A DNA stretch of 64,000 nt, taken from positions 372,001 to 436,000 of the forward strand of contig NZ_JAJOZE010000002.1 in assembly GCF_021166585.1 (NCBI RefSeq), read 5' to 3'. Made by a program: the position numbers and the translations under genes. The notes below the pieces were generated by a model. The model saw nothing but the letters and a program-made list of their open reading frames with translations, made no database searches and was not told the origin of the DNA. Below are positions 15,436-22,993 of the stretch, in pieces (the stretch's first letter is position 1; every line of letters starts with the position of its first letter). The stretch comes from Metabacillus kandeliae (lineage in GTDB: Bacteria > Bacillota > Bacilli > Bacillales > Bacillaceae).

Positions 15436-15597
15436 TTTATATGCAGGTTTGGCGATTTTATTTGCAGCTTTTCGAATTTTATATGCGGGTTTTGAGATTT
15501 TACATGCGGGTTTTTGAAATTTATCTGCAGCTTAGGATGGATACGTGCGGCTTCATGGCTGTATGTGCGGCTTTCAGAGTTTATGTGCGGTTTCCTC
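15436..15597 (+). repeat. Direct-repeat array 1: 8 units of 20-21 bp
   Basis: The units share TTTATATGCGGGTTTTGARA-like sequence with a TGCGG or TGCAG core. Cores start at 15442, 15463, 15484, 15505, 15526, 15546, 15566 and 15586, giving steps of 21, 21, 21, 21, 20, 20, 20. There are no separate spacers, so it is not a CRISPR. It lies in the convergent gap between the DinB gene and the gene ending at 15612. The ~115 bp before it are AT-rich with no gene. Confidence 0.85.
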
Positions 15598-15611
15598 TTA
15601 CATAGTTGCCC

Positions 15612-16010
15612 TCAGAATTTAACAAAGGTAGTCACACTTCTCTTTGAAGCAATCGTACGCCTTGCCAGTTCTTCTTTCCATCTTTTCGAGTGCAGCTGGT
15701 ATTCTCCGTATTGGTCTTTATACGTCTTTTTTAAGAGATTCACTGTTCGGGCTTCTTCTGGAAAATGATGTGACAATGGCTGTCCGTTCTTTCCTTCTTC
15801 AAATATGTACTGCTCCACAACATCTCCAAGTTCCATAAATGCATCTAAAAATGTAATAAATTCAATGTCTTCTCCGCCGCCTCCATAAACATAAGGGAGG
15901 GTAAAGGGCAAAAGATCTTTATAAGCTTCACCGGTTTGAAACGCAAAATTACCGTTTAAATGGAATTCTGAAATTGGCTTCAGCGTCGCAATAAAATGAT
16001 GCCTAGTCAT
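15612..16010 (-). CDS. Hypothetical protein, 132 residues
   Basis: I do not recognise this protein. The ATG at 16010 is chosen because AAAGGGGAG lies 7 nt upstream; the more upstream ATG at 16049 has no ribosome site. The sequence is soluble, with a Gly-rich turn (YVYGGGGEDIEF, about residues 40-52), a helical middle and a basic C-terminal part (KRWKEELARRTIASKRS). It has no signal peptide or membrane segment. It is monocistronic, between repeat array 1 and the terminator of the Pip-like gene. Confidence 0.65.
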   Translation of the reverse strand: MTRHHFIATLKPISEFHLNGNFAFQTGEAYKDLLPFTLPYVYGGGGEDIEFITFLDAFMELGDVVEQYIFEEGKNGQPLSHHFPEEARTVNLLKKTYKDQYGEYQLHSKRWKEELARRTIASKRSVTTFVKF

Positions 16011-16082
16011 CACACACTCCCCTTTACTAGTTGTAATAAAAAATCGCATTCTAATATTTTACTATAAAGACCATCCTCTTCG

Positions 16083-16114
16083 AAAAAAAGAGCGAAACCC
16101 AAAAGGTCCCGCTC
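16083..16114 (-). terminator. Intrinsic terminator of the Pip-like gene
   Basis: Minus-strand stem GAGCGGGACC/GGTTTCGCTC (two G-U pairs) is followed by seven T, just after the stop at 16123. Confidence 0.75.
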
Positions 16115-16122
16115 TCTCCCTA

Positions 16123-17301
16123 TCAATTCCTCTCTACAGATGCTTCCTTCCTGCTTCCCCGCTGCAGCAGCGGCTTCACAAGCGCAAGCGCCATGACCGC
16201 AAAACACACAAGTCCAACGATCCCTAACACATATTGATTATCTCCAAGCCCGCGGCCATCGTAAAAGAAGATGCTGCGCAGCCCTTCTACGCTGAACCGG
16301 AACGGGGTCCAGGAGTAGAGCCATGTTTTCGTTACATCCGGCAGCATCTCAGGGGCAAGCGCGAGAACCGGATTGGAGAAGAAAAACAACAGTACAAGAA
16401 TCGGCATGCCTCCAAATCCGAGCCAGTTCAACAGGGCTCCCTGCATGAGGAAGAACATGAAGGAGGCAAAGAGCATAAAACCGTACACAGCCCAGTAATC
16501 CGGAACATGCAGGTCAAGAACGCCCGCGGCAAGGTACAGCACGATCAGCGCGTTGACTGCTGTGAACACTGCCCCAGCCAGCAGCTGATATAAGAAGCCG
16601 ATCGGCTTGATGGTATTGCTGTGGGCTTTTCTGACTGCTGTAAAAATAATGGCTGAGCTAATGAGCGTCGTAATCCAGATAATCTGCGTCAGCGTTGTCG
16701 GCGCATTCCCGCCGCCGCTGTTGTCGCCTGTTTGATGAATGGTATCTGTTTTCAATGCAATCGGATGGCCTGCAATTTTGGCCTGCTGTACTGATAGCGG
16801 TTTTTGCATTTTTTCAAATGGCATCAGCATTTGCTGCTGTACTTTGCCGTTAATGGCTTCAAAAATCTTCGGGAAAATTTGGCCGATGGCGTTGACGGCA
16901 TTTTGGTTTTTCCCCTGGTTTAAGATCAGCTGTGCTTCTGCCTGCACAGGTTTTGGCGACATGAGAGAAGAAGATTTTGCTGAAAAGTCGCTTGGAATAA
17001 CGAGGGCGGCATAGTAGTTTCTGTCGTCCATTCCTTTGACCGCTTTGTCTTTGCTGTCTAAAATGGTCCATTTAAACGGGAGATCCTTATTTTCTGTAAG
17101 CTGCTTTTTCAGCTCCTCCCCGATGTTCAGCTTCTCTTTTGTCGGCAGTGTGACGCCTTCATCCTTTACGACAAGGGCAACCGGCAGATCCTTTGGAGCA
17201 GGGTTTACGGTACTGCCAAGAAAAGCGAATGTAAAGATAATGGCAATAAGGGCAATTCCTATAAGGCCGAGCCACAGGATTTTCTGCTTAAAAAATGACA
17301 T
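16123..17301 (-). CDS. YhgE/Pip-like ABC-2 type membrane protein
   Basis: This 392-residue protein has one N-terminal membrane helix (about residues 8-30), an extracellular domain of ~170 residues, and five C-terminal helices. That is the layout of the YhgE/Pip and ABC-2 permease group involved in export or phage infection. The ATG at 17301 is chosen because AAGGTGG is 8 nt upstream; the ATG at 17328 has no site and lies inside an operator-like palindrome. No ATPase gene is adjacent. It is divergent from a TetR gene (17477), which probably represses it. Confidence 0.82.
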   Translation of the reverse strand: MSFFKQKILWLGLIGIALIAIIFTFAFLGSTVNPAPKDLPVALVVKDEGVTLPTKEKLNIGEELKKQLTENKDLPFKWTILDSKDKAVKGMDDRNYYAALVIPSDFSAKSSSLMSPKPVQAEAQLILNQGKNQNAVNAIGQIFPKIFEAINGKVQQQMLMPFEKMQKPLSVQQAKIAGHPIALKTDTIHQTGDNSGGGNAPTTLTQIIWITTLISSAIIFTAVRKAHSNTIKPIGFLYQLLAGAVFTAVNALIVLYLAAGVLDLHVPDYWAVYGFMLFASFMFFLMQGALLNWLGFGGMPILVLLFFFSNPVLALAPEMLPDVTKTWLYSWTPFRFSVEGLRSIFFYDGRGLGDNQYVLGIVGLVCFAVMALALVKPLLQRGSRKEASVERN

Positions 17302-17322
17302 GTTCTTTCCCACCTTTTTATT

Positions 17323-17356
17323 AGACATATTGTCTTTTATCTATCAGTCTGTTCAA
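17323..17356 (-). promoter_or_regulatory. Promoter with overlapping palindrome, candidate TetR operator
   Basis: Minus-strand -35 TTGAAC (17351-17356) and -10 GACAAT (17329-17334) have a 16-bp spacer. The 13-bp palindrome AGACATATTGTCT (17323-17335) covers the -10. A second inverted pair, ATCTATC (17339-17345) and GATAGAT (17368-17374), brackets the -35. Binding of the divergent TetR protein here would block the Pip-like gene. Confidence 0.55.
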
Positions 17357-17476
17357 TAAGATGGTAAGATAGATTGTGCAGGTGAGCAATACGCAATAAA
17401 GGATAAAATGATGGATATCAGACACTGGAAGGCAAAGTGTTGATCATCTTCCCGAAAATGGATAGGAGGCAGTAAA

Positions 17477-18088
17477 GTGTCTAATAAAAGTGATCTACGG
17501 GTGATCCGGACAACGAAAATGATTAAGGAAGCCTTTATCAGTCTTGTTTCTGAAAAAGGAATCGATGCGATAACAATAAATGATATTACGGAGCGTGCGC
17601 TGATTAACCGCGGAACCTTCTATCTTCATTTCAAGGATAAATATGATTTGCTTGATCAGATGACGGCAGAAACATTCGAGAACCTGGCAAAGAATCTTCG
17701 CCCTGCCACACATATTCAAAATGGCATTTTTATTCGGGCTAACCTTGAAAAATCGATATTTTCTGTTTTTCAAAGCATCTCAGAAAACCAAGCCTTTTAT
17801 AAAGCCATGCTCGGAGAAAATGGCGTGCAGGATTTCAGCAATAAAATGCAGCAATTCTTATTGGGCCGGCTATCGCAGGTATATGATGAAATTGATTGGC
17901 CTAAAGCGGAAACCTCTCTTCCAAAGGAAATCTTCATGGCCTTTGTTAGCAATGCCTGCATGGGCATGTTCACATGGTGGGTGAAAAGCGGGATGAAGTA
18001 TTCGCCGGAGTATATGGCGAAGAAGATATCAACGATTGTTTCGATGGGGCCTGTGAAAGCGGCAGGTTTAGAGGCTGATCATTCTTGA
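17477..18088 (+). CDS. TetR/AcrR family transcriptional regulator
   Basis: This 203-residue protein has an N-terminal TetR helix-turn-helix (IKEAFISLVSEKGIDAITINDITERALINRGTFYLHFKDKYDLLDQ, residues ~15-62) and a helical ligand domain with C-terminal CMGMFTWWVKSGMKYSPEYMAKKI, as in the C-terminal domain of the DhaS-like subgroup. The start is GTG at 17477 with TAGGAGG 7 nt upstream. It is divergent from the Pip-like export gene and probably represses it and itself. The ligand is unknown. Confidence 0.92.
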   Translation: MSNKSDLRVIRTTKMIKEAFISLVSEKGIDAITINDITERALINRGTFYLHFKDKYDLLDQMTAETFENLAKNLRPATHIQNGIFIRANLEKSIFSVFQSISENQAFYKAMLGENGVQDFSNKMQQFLLGRLSQVYDEIDWPKAETSLPKEIFMAFVSNACMGMFTWWVKSGMKYSPEYMAKKISTIVSMGPVKAAGLEADHS

Positions 18089-18115
18089 AAAAAGAACCCT
18101 TGGGAGAGGGCTCTT
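18088..18115 (-). terminator. Intrinsic terminator of the DinB gene at 18121
   Basis: Minus-strand stem AAGAGCCCT/AGGGTTCTT (one G-U) with a 6-nt loop is followed by a run of T. It also lies at the end of the convergent tetR gene. Confidence 0.75.
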
Positions 18116-18120
18116 AGTCA

Positions 18121-18624
18121 TTACAAAGGCGGATTTTCTACACCGAGCTTGATCCAGTCTTCTTTTGGAGGCCCATATACTCCAAAAGGCTTTAGCCCTG
18201 CCTGACGAATGAGGATAGTCACTTGTCCGCGATGATGAACAATGTGCTTAATCAGTCCCATCAGGATGGCAGCGTTGGACTCCTTCCTGCCGAAGGCTTC
18301 CTGTATGTGTGACAGCGTTTCATCCGTCCATTGGGCCTCGATCGCCTTCGCTGCCCTGCTGCTGACTGCTCTGAATGTTTCAGCGATCTCATTGGCTGAG
18401 GCCGGCACACTCGCTGCATTCTCTACCGCATCAATCTCAAGGCCGAATTTTGCTAAATAGTCTGGAATGTTCACAGTAAAATGCCATGCAATTCTTCCTA
18501 GCGTACGGCCACCCGGATAAACTTCCTGGCTGAGCGACTCATCGGTTAAGCCGTCCAATACATTTTGGGTGAGCACCTCTTCTTTGTTCCATTCTTTTAG
18601 AAAATCTGCAATCGTTTCATACAT
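18121..18624 (-). CDS. DinB-fold protein (2 of 5)
   Basis: This 167-residue protein is of the DinB family: metal-ligand histidines in LGRIAWHFTVNIPDY (about residue 48) and LIKHIVHHRGQVTILIRQAG (about residues 130-150), and the typical C-terminus VYGPPKEDW. It is closest to the DinB gene at 20448 (shared MTDxSLxQ, GRxAWH, THHRGQMTVLMRQAG and VYGPSKEEW), so the two look like paralogues from duplication. The start ATG at 18624 follows AAAGGAGG. The metal-dependent transferase activity is inferred from family only. Confidence 0.9.
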   Translation of the reverse strand: MYETIADFLKEWNKEEVLTQNVLDGLTDESLSQEVYPGGRTLGRIAWHFTVNIPDYLAKFGLEIDAVENAASVPASANEIAETFRAVSSRAAKAIEAQWTDETLSHIQEAFGRKESNAAILMGLIKHIVHHRGQVTILIRQAGLKPFGVYGPPKEDWIKLGVENPPL

Positions 18625-18694
18625 GGGTGATACCTCCTTTTTAATATGTATAATACTATTATAGAACGCTTGTTCCCAAATTAAAAGAGGAAAG

Positions 18695-19165
18695 ATGAGT
18701 AATATGAATACAAATTTTGCAAACTATCCAACTGCAGAATTAAGCTCTCCAGATGGTACTCATTGTTTGAAGCTTGCTACATACAGCTTCGCCTATCCCG
18801 ATGCAAAGGATTCGTATGACAGAGACTGGCATCGCAATCTTTTCTCCCTATCCCTCCCAGCCTTCACTGCAAGTATTGATGACATCATGATCGAGGGAAC
18901 AGAAATGATGGCATTTCTGAAGGGACTGCAAAGTTTTCTGGCAAAAAAGCAGAAAGAAGTGTTCTTTGCACCGACCGAGCCTTACTTAGAATTGAATTTC
19001 GAGCGAAAAAGGAAAATCATTTTAGTGACTGGCGCTGTCCAGTATCCAGCTGGATGCGGCGCTCGGCTGGAATTTGAATTTGAAACAAGTATGGACAAGG
19101 GAGAATGGTTTGCTGCAGGCTTAGAAAAAATCCTGCAGCAATTTCCTCCTGTAAATAAGCTATAA
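18695..19165 (+). CDS. Hypothetical protein, resembles WapI-type proteins
   Basis: This 156-residue protein is soluble and has no signal peptide. The pattern of a mid-protein WHRNLFSLSLPAF strand, a helix with two Leu-rich turns (MMAFLKGLQSFLAKKQ), FFAPTEPYLELNF, and a final LEKILQQFPP helix recalls the WapI-type immunity protein family. The match is by memory of the pattern and not secure. No toxin gene is adjacent. The start at 18695 has AGAGG four nt upstream; the ATG at 18704 is an alternative. It is divergent from the DinB gene at 18121-18624. Confidence 0.7.
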   Translation: MSNMNTNFANYPTAELSSPDGTHCLKLATYSFAYPDAKDSYDRDWHRNLFSLSLPAFTASIDDIMIEGTEMMAFLKGLQSFLAKKQKEVFFAPTEPYLELNFERKRKIILVTGAVQYPAGCGARLEFEFETSMDKGEWFAAGLEKILQQFPPVNKL

Positions 19166-19167
19166 AA

Positions 19168-19194
19168 AAAACAAGGGACACCATCCCTTGTTTT
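19168..19194. terminator. Bidirectional terminator
   Basis: Perfect 11-bp stem AAAACAAGGGA/TCCCTTGTTTT between two convergent genes, with A and T runs on both sides. Confidence 0.88.
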
Positions 19195-19623
19195 TTACCT
19201 GTCCGTCCTCGTCATAGCAGATTCATACCCGCCGCCCGGGTAAACCCACTTTCCGGAATTCACGGTCCCGTCACTGTTCCATTCTCCCTTGTAATAAGCA
19301 GGGGAACCAATACCTCCGCCCCAAATTGTGAGGGTGTCATCATCAATCTCATATGTGTAATCAAAGGTATTGCCGCTGTTATCATAAGCGCGGGATACGA
19401 GGTGCTCGCCCGGCTCCTCTGCACCGAATTCCTTTGTCAAGCCAATTACTTCTATTCCTTTGACTTGCCGTCCGCTATGGAGAAGGTCAAAATGCTGGAT
19501 CATGAAGTACTTTCCTTCCATCCATTGAAAAGAAACTGTGCCTTCAATGTCAGGCCCTGAAACCTTCCATGTGCCGGCGAGCTTCTCCAGCCCGCTGAGT
19601 TTTTGATACGGCCCTTCTCTCAA
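19195..19623 (-). CDS. Hypothetical beta-barrel protein (DUF1579-like)
   Basis: This 142-residue protein begins with a LAGTWKVSGP strand and is rich in alternating beta-strand sequence with Gly/Trp (FQWMEGKYFM, DDDTLTIWGGG, GKWVYPGGGYE). This resembles the small lipocalin-like barrel of DUF1579-type proteins. Start: TTG at 19623 with GGGAGG 6-7 nt upstream. It lies 20 bp after the amidotransferase gene (19644) on the same strand and is probably in its operon. No catalytic residues can be assigned. Confidence 0.75.
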   Translation of the reverse strand: MREGPYQKLSGLEKLAGTWKVSGPDIEGTVSFQWMEGKYFMIQHFDLLHSGRQVKGIEVIGLTKEFGAEEPGEHLVSRAYDNSGNTFDYTYEIDDDTLTIWGGGIGSPAYYKGEWNSDGTVNSGKWVYPGGGYESAMTRTDR

Positions 19624-19643
19624 GGGACACCTCCCTAGCTCTT

Positions 19644-20378
19644 TTAAACAGGCTCTGATGCCGCTTTTTCACATTCTTCCACAAAAACGTCAAACAGCTT
19701 TTGCATATTGTCATACTTTACAGCCATTTCTTCCGGATGCCATTGTACGCCAAGAACAGACCAGTCTGGATCCGTTCCTTCCACAGCTTCAATGACGCCG
19801 TCCGGTGCCTTGCCTGTCACCTTTAGTCCTTCCGCCACTTTTCCAAGCACCTGGTGATGCATGCTGTTGATTGGGACGAGTGTTTCGCCGAAAATTTCGT
19901 GAAGCCTGCTGCCTTCTTCCACATGCAGATCATGGGAAGCATTCGTACGAGGCCCTTCCTGATGATGCTTCAGCGGATCTTCAAATTCCCGTTCGATGTC
20001 CTGGATGAGATCGCCTCCAAGCGCTACATTTAAAGAGGCAATACCGCGGCATATGGCAAATACAGGAAGCTTTCTATTTTTGACTTCTGCCACAAGTGCT
20101 ATTTCTGTTTCATCCCGTTCCAGTACAACTTTTCCGAGCTCAGGATCCGGATTTCCGCCGTAAGACTGAGGATCCACATCCTCCCCGCCGCTTAAGAGCA
20201 GACCGTCAATCACTTCTGCCCACGCCTTTGCCGCTTCTTCATTTCCAAGCGGCAAAATGACCGGGACACCGCCAGCACGAAGCACGGCTTCCGGATATTT
20301 TGAATGCACAAAGGAGTGGTCAATGCCGTGCACTTCTTTTGCCGATCCTGTTATTCCAATGATTGGTTTCTTACTCAT
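19644..20378 (-). CDS. Class I glutamine amidotransferase-like hydrolase (peptidase C26, PuuD type), copy 1
   Basis: This 244-residue enzyme carries the catalytic Cys in FAICRGIASLNVALGG (about residue 106), the GGEDVDPQ turn, and the His-Glu pair in VQWHPEE near the C-terminus. These are the signatures of gamma-glutamyl-GABA hydrolase-like enzymes that cleave gamma-glutamyl amides. The ATG at 20378 is chosen because GGGAGG is 8 nt upstream; a GTG 48 bp earlier lacks a site. A close homologue lies at 23647-24390. It follows the DinB gene (20448-20948) and precedes the DUF1579-like gene, probably as one operon. The actual substrate is unknown. Confidence 0.9.
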   Translation of the reverse strand: MSKKPIIGITGSAKEVHGIDHSFVHSKYPEAVLRAGGVPVILPLGNEEAAKAWAEVIDGLLLSGGEDVDPQSYGGNPDPELGKVVLERDETEIALVAEVKNRKLPVFAICRGIASLNVALGGDLIQDIEREFEDPLKHHQEGPRTNASHDLHVEEGSRLHEIFGETLVPINSMHHQVLGKVAEGLKVTGKAPDGVIEAVEGTDPDWSVLGVQWHPEEMAVKYDNMQKLFDVFVEECEKAASEPV

Positions 20379-20447
20379 ATGTGTTTCCTCCCAGGTTCGT
20401 AGTTTATTGGTTCCATACCCTATCACCCAGAAAGATACACGTCAGAT

Positions 20448-20948
20448 TTACCTCGGAGCCTCCATGCCCGCCAAAGCCCATTCCTCTTTTGAAGGACCAT
20501 AAACGCCAGGAACCTGGATGCCTGCCTGCCGCATGAGGACTGTCATTTGCCCTCTGTGGTGGGTTTGATGCTGAATAATGAAATAAAGATGCATGCCGGC
20601 TGGCAGTATCATTTCAAAAAAAGGCCGCTCTTCCAGGAGGATTTCATCTGTCCACTGGTTTTCCACTGCTTCCGCCACTTGCTTTGCCGCTGTTTTATAT
20701 TCGTTTGCAATTAAAGCAGCAGATTCAGGCACCTCATTGTCATGCTTCAGCCCTTCAACTTGCAGGCCGGCCCGTGCGGCAATACCCTTTGGCGCAACTG
20801 CAATATGCCATGCCAGACGCCCAAGCGACCAGTTTTCAGGGGTAATGACCTGCTTGAGCGAGTCATCTGTCATTCTGTCCATGACCTTCTGGGTTCTGTC
20901 CGTTTCAAGCTCCCACATGTTTAAAAAGCTATTTACAGTTTGAAACAT
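20448..20948 (-). CDS. DinB-fold protein (3 of 5)
   Basis: This 166-residue protein is a paralogue of the DinB gene at 18121. It has LGRLAWHIAVAPKG (metal His about residue 48), FIIQHQTHHRGQMTVLMRQAG and VYGPSKEEW. The ATG at 20948 is used because GGAGGGG lies 7 nt upstream; the reading frame is open for 114 bp further but without a ribosome site. It lies 69 bp upstream of the amidotransferase gene and is probably the first gene of that small operon. Confidence 0.88.
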   Translation of the reverse strand: MFQTVNSFLNMWELETDRTQKVMDRMTDDSLKQVITPENWSLGRLAWHIAVAPKGIAARAGLQVEGLKHDNEVPESAALIANEYKTAAKQVAEAVENQWTDEILLEERPFFEMILPAGMHLYFIIQHQTHHRGQMTVLMRQAGIQVPGVYGPSKEEWALAGMEAPR

Positions 20949-21080
20949 GCTAATCCCCTCCGCTAATTTATTCGTTTTCTGTTTTCGAGGGGAATGCTTT
21001 TTTTCCTTCTTGAGAAACCATTTTCCCTTTACTATTTTTCCAGCAACAGATACCATTAACACATAACTTCATATTTTCTT

Positions 21081-21172
21081 AGTTGCTAGGGGTGCCCAAT
21101 TGGGCTGAGATTGAACAATAGTTCTAACCCTTTGAACCTGAACTGGATCATACCAGCGGAGGGAAGCGCGGA
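21081..21172 (+). promoter_or_regulatory. TPP (THI-box) riboswitch
   Basis: The aptamer's conserved parts are all present: GGGGTGCC, then GGGCTGAGA, then ACCCTTTGAACCTGA and CTGGATCATACCAGCG followed by GGAGGGAAGC. It binds thiamine pyrophosphate and acts here with the downstream terminator (21218-21255) on tenA and thiY. High confidence from exact core motifs. Confidence 0.96.
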
Positions 21173-21217
21173 AGCCTGCACACTTATTGTGTCTGGCTGT
21201 TTTTGGCCTATGTATCC

Positions 21218-21255
21218 AAGCCCGCTTATTTCTCCGGAGATAAGCGGGCTTTTTA
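21218..21255 (+). terminator. Riboswitch-controlled terminator
   Basis: Stem AAGCCCGCTTAT/ATAAGCGGGCTT followed by T residues lies about 45 bp after the TPP aptamer and 25 bp before tenA. In the TPP-bound state it should stop transcription before the gene. Confidence 0.9.
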
Positions 21256-21279
21256 TATTTTAAAAAGGAGAGATTTGTC

Positions 21280-21948
21280 ATGAAAGCATCAGAAAGACTT
21301 TTCGAAAAAGCAAAGCCTATTTTGGAGAAAACATTTCAGCATCCGTTTGTGGCCGGAATTGGGACAGGCGAGCTGCCGAAGGAATCCTTCATCCGCTACA
21401 TGAAGCAGGATTATGTGTTTCTAGTTGATTACAGCAAGCTCTTTGCCATGGCCGCAGCCAAATCAAGGAACCTGGAAAGTATGGCGGCGTTCTCCCGAAT
21501 TTTAAATAACACACTCATTGATGAGATGGAGCTGCACCGGCAATATGCCGCGCAGTTTGGTATTTCAAAAGAGGAACTGGAGGCTGTGAAGCCCGCTCCG
21601 TCAAACCTCGCTTATACCCGTTACATGCTGGCAGCAGGAAATGGCCCTCTTGAGGAGCTCATTGCCGCAGTCCTCCCTTGCATGTGGAGCTACTGGGAAA
21701 TCGGCAAGATGCTGAAGGAGAAGTACCCCGGATCTGACAGTCATCCGTTTTACGGCGAATGGGTTTCCTCCTATGCATCAGAGGAATTCGGGGAGCTTGC
21801 CTGCTGGCTGAGGGACCTGCTGGACGAGCTTGCACATGGAAAAAGCGAACGCGAGCTGGCGGTTCTGGAGGAGCATTATATCACAGCATCACAGCTTGAA
21901 TACTTGTTTTGGGAAATGGCTTATAAAGGCGAGGAATGGCCAGTTTAA
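21280..21948 (+). CDS. tenA: Aminopyrimidine aminohydrolase / thiaminase II TenA
   Basis: This 222-residue helical enzyme matches TenA in length and motifs: HPFVAGIGTGELPKESFIRYMKQDYVFL at the N-terminus, catalytic Cys134 in LPCMWSYWEIG, and YASEEFGEL. TenA releases 4-amino-5-hydroxymethyl-2-methylpyrimidine from thiamin breakdown products so that it can re-enter thiamin synthesis. It is preceded by a TPP riboswitch and terminator, and followed after 15 bp by a thiY-type gene. The start ATG has AAAGGAGAG upstream. Confidence 0.95.
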   Translation: MKASERLFEKAKPILEKTFQHPFVAGIGTGELPKESFIRYMKQDYVFLVDYSKLFAMAAAKSRNLESMAAFSRILNNTLIDEMELHRQYAAQFGISKEELEAVKPAPSNLAYTRYMLAAGNGPLEELIAAVLPCMWSYWEIGKMLKEKYPGSDSHPFYGEWVSSYASEEFGELACWLRDLLDELAHGKSERELAVLEEHYITASQLEYLFWEMAYKGEEWPV

Positions 21949-21963
21949 GAGGAGGAAACTTAC

Positions 21964-22944
21964 ATGAAATTATTGATGGCAATCCTGTTCAGCACGATGC
22001 TTGTAATAAGCGGCTGCAGCGCCGGCTCAGGTTCATCCCATTTGCAGAAGGTCACCGTTATGCTCGATTGGTATCCGAACGCGGTTCACTCTTTCCTTTA
22101 TGCGGCAAAGGAAAAAGGCTATTTTAAAGAACAGGGCCTTGATGTGCAGTTTCAGATGCCTTCAAGCACAAATGACCCGCTGAAGCTTGCAGCAGCAGGG
22201 CAGGTGGATATGGCCCTGTCCTATCAGCCTGCTATCCTGATGGCGCGCGACGAGGGCATTCCAGTTCAATCTTTTGCAGCAGTCGTCCGCCATCCGCTGA
22301 ATTATTTAATGGTGCCGGAAAACAGCAGCATCCGCTCGCCAAAAGACCTGGAGGGAAAATCAGTCGGCTACCCGTCCTCACCGCTTGATGAAGCCTTGAT
22401 CAAAACAATGGTCAAAACGGACGGCGGGGATCCGGATAAAGTAAAAATGACCGACATCGGCTTTAATCTGATCCCTTCAATGGCAACCAATAAGGTTGAC
22501 TCGATGATCGGCGGCTTCATCAATCATGAAAAGCTGCTGCTGGACAAACAAAAACACCCCGTCCGGGTGATCAATCCTACACAATACGGGGTGCCGGATT
22601 ACGAAGAACTCGTCATGGCAGCCAGCGAAAAGTCTTTAAAGGAAAAACCTGAGGTCTACAAAAAAATGATGGCCGCGATGGCAAAAGGGCAGGAATATGT
22701 TGAGAAGCACCCTGATGAAGGACTGTCTATACTGCTGCAAAACGAGGAGGAATCTTCTCCTTTGGACCCTCAGGTTGAAAAAAAGAGCCTGCACATGCTG
22801 CTTCCGATGATGAAAGAGGACGGCAAGCCGTTTGGGTATCAGGAGGACCGTTCTTGGGAGGATGTGGCGGATTGGCTTTATGAGAGCAAGGTGACGAAGA
22901 AGAAGGAGGATGGGAAACGGGCGTTTATTAATGTGGAGGAATAA
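21964..22944 (+). CDS. thiY: ThiY-like pyrimidine-binding lipoprotein (NMT1/THI5 family)
   Basis: This 326-residue protein has a lipoprotein signal (VISGCSAG, Cys about residue 18). The mature part has the NMT1/THI5-like fold: VTVMLDWYPNAVHSFLYAAKEKGYF, LAAAGQVDMALSYQP and the ligand-pocket LEGKSVGYPSS segment. ThiY delivers formylaminopyrimidine to the ThiX-ThiZ importer. Here the unit ends right after thiY with a terminator, and neither thiX nor thiZ is in the window, which is unusual. They may be encoded elsewhere. A GGAGG site precedes the start. Confidence 0.9.
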   Translation: MKLLMAILFSTMLVISGCSAGSGSSHLQKVTVMLDWYPNAVHSFLYAAKEKGYFKEQGLDVQFQMPSSTNDPLKLAAAGQVDMALSYQPAILMARDEGIPVQSFAAVVRHPLNYLMVPENSSIRSPKDLEGKSVGYPSSPLDEALIKTMVKTDGGDPDKVKMTDIGFNLIPSMATNKVDSMIGGFINHEKLLLDKQKHPVRVINPTQYGVPDYEELVMAASEKSLKEKPEVYKKMMAAMAKGQEYVEKHPDEGLSILLQNEEESSPLDPQVEKKSLHMLLPMMKEDGKPFGYQEDRSWEDVADWLYESKVTKKKEDGKRAFINVEE

Positions 22945-22958
22945 GTCATTGAATATAA

Positions 22959-22993
22959 AAAACTGCAATTACCCCGATTGCAGTTTTCTTTTT
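22959..22993. terminator. Bidirectional terminator after thiY
   Basis: Stem AAAACTGCAAT/ATTGCAGTTTT with a 7-nt loop and T run on the plus strand; also serves the convergent marC-type gene. Confidence 0.87.

Noticed and set aside
15436-15597. CRISPR array at the 20-21-bp repeats
   Set aside because: Units abut with no unique spacers, are loosely conserved and have no cas genes nearby. They are direct tandem-type arrays.
16234-16593. Plus-strand ORF of about 120 codons inside the Pip-like gene
   Set aside because: Antisense frame of a real membrane-protein gene, with charged low-complexity composition typical of such shadows.
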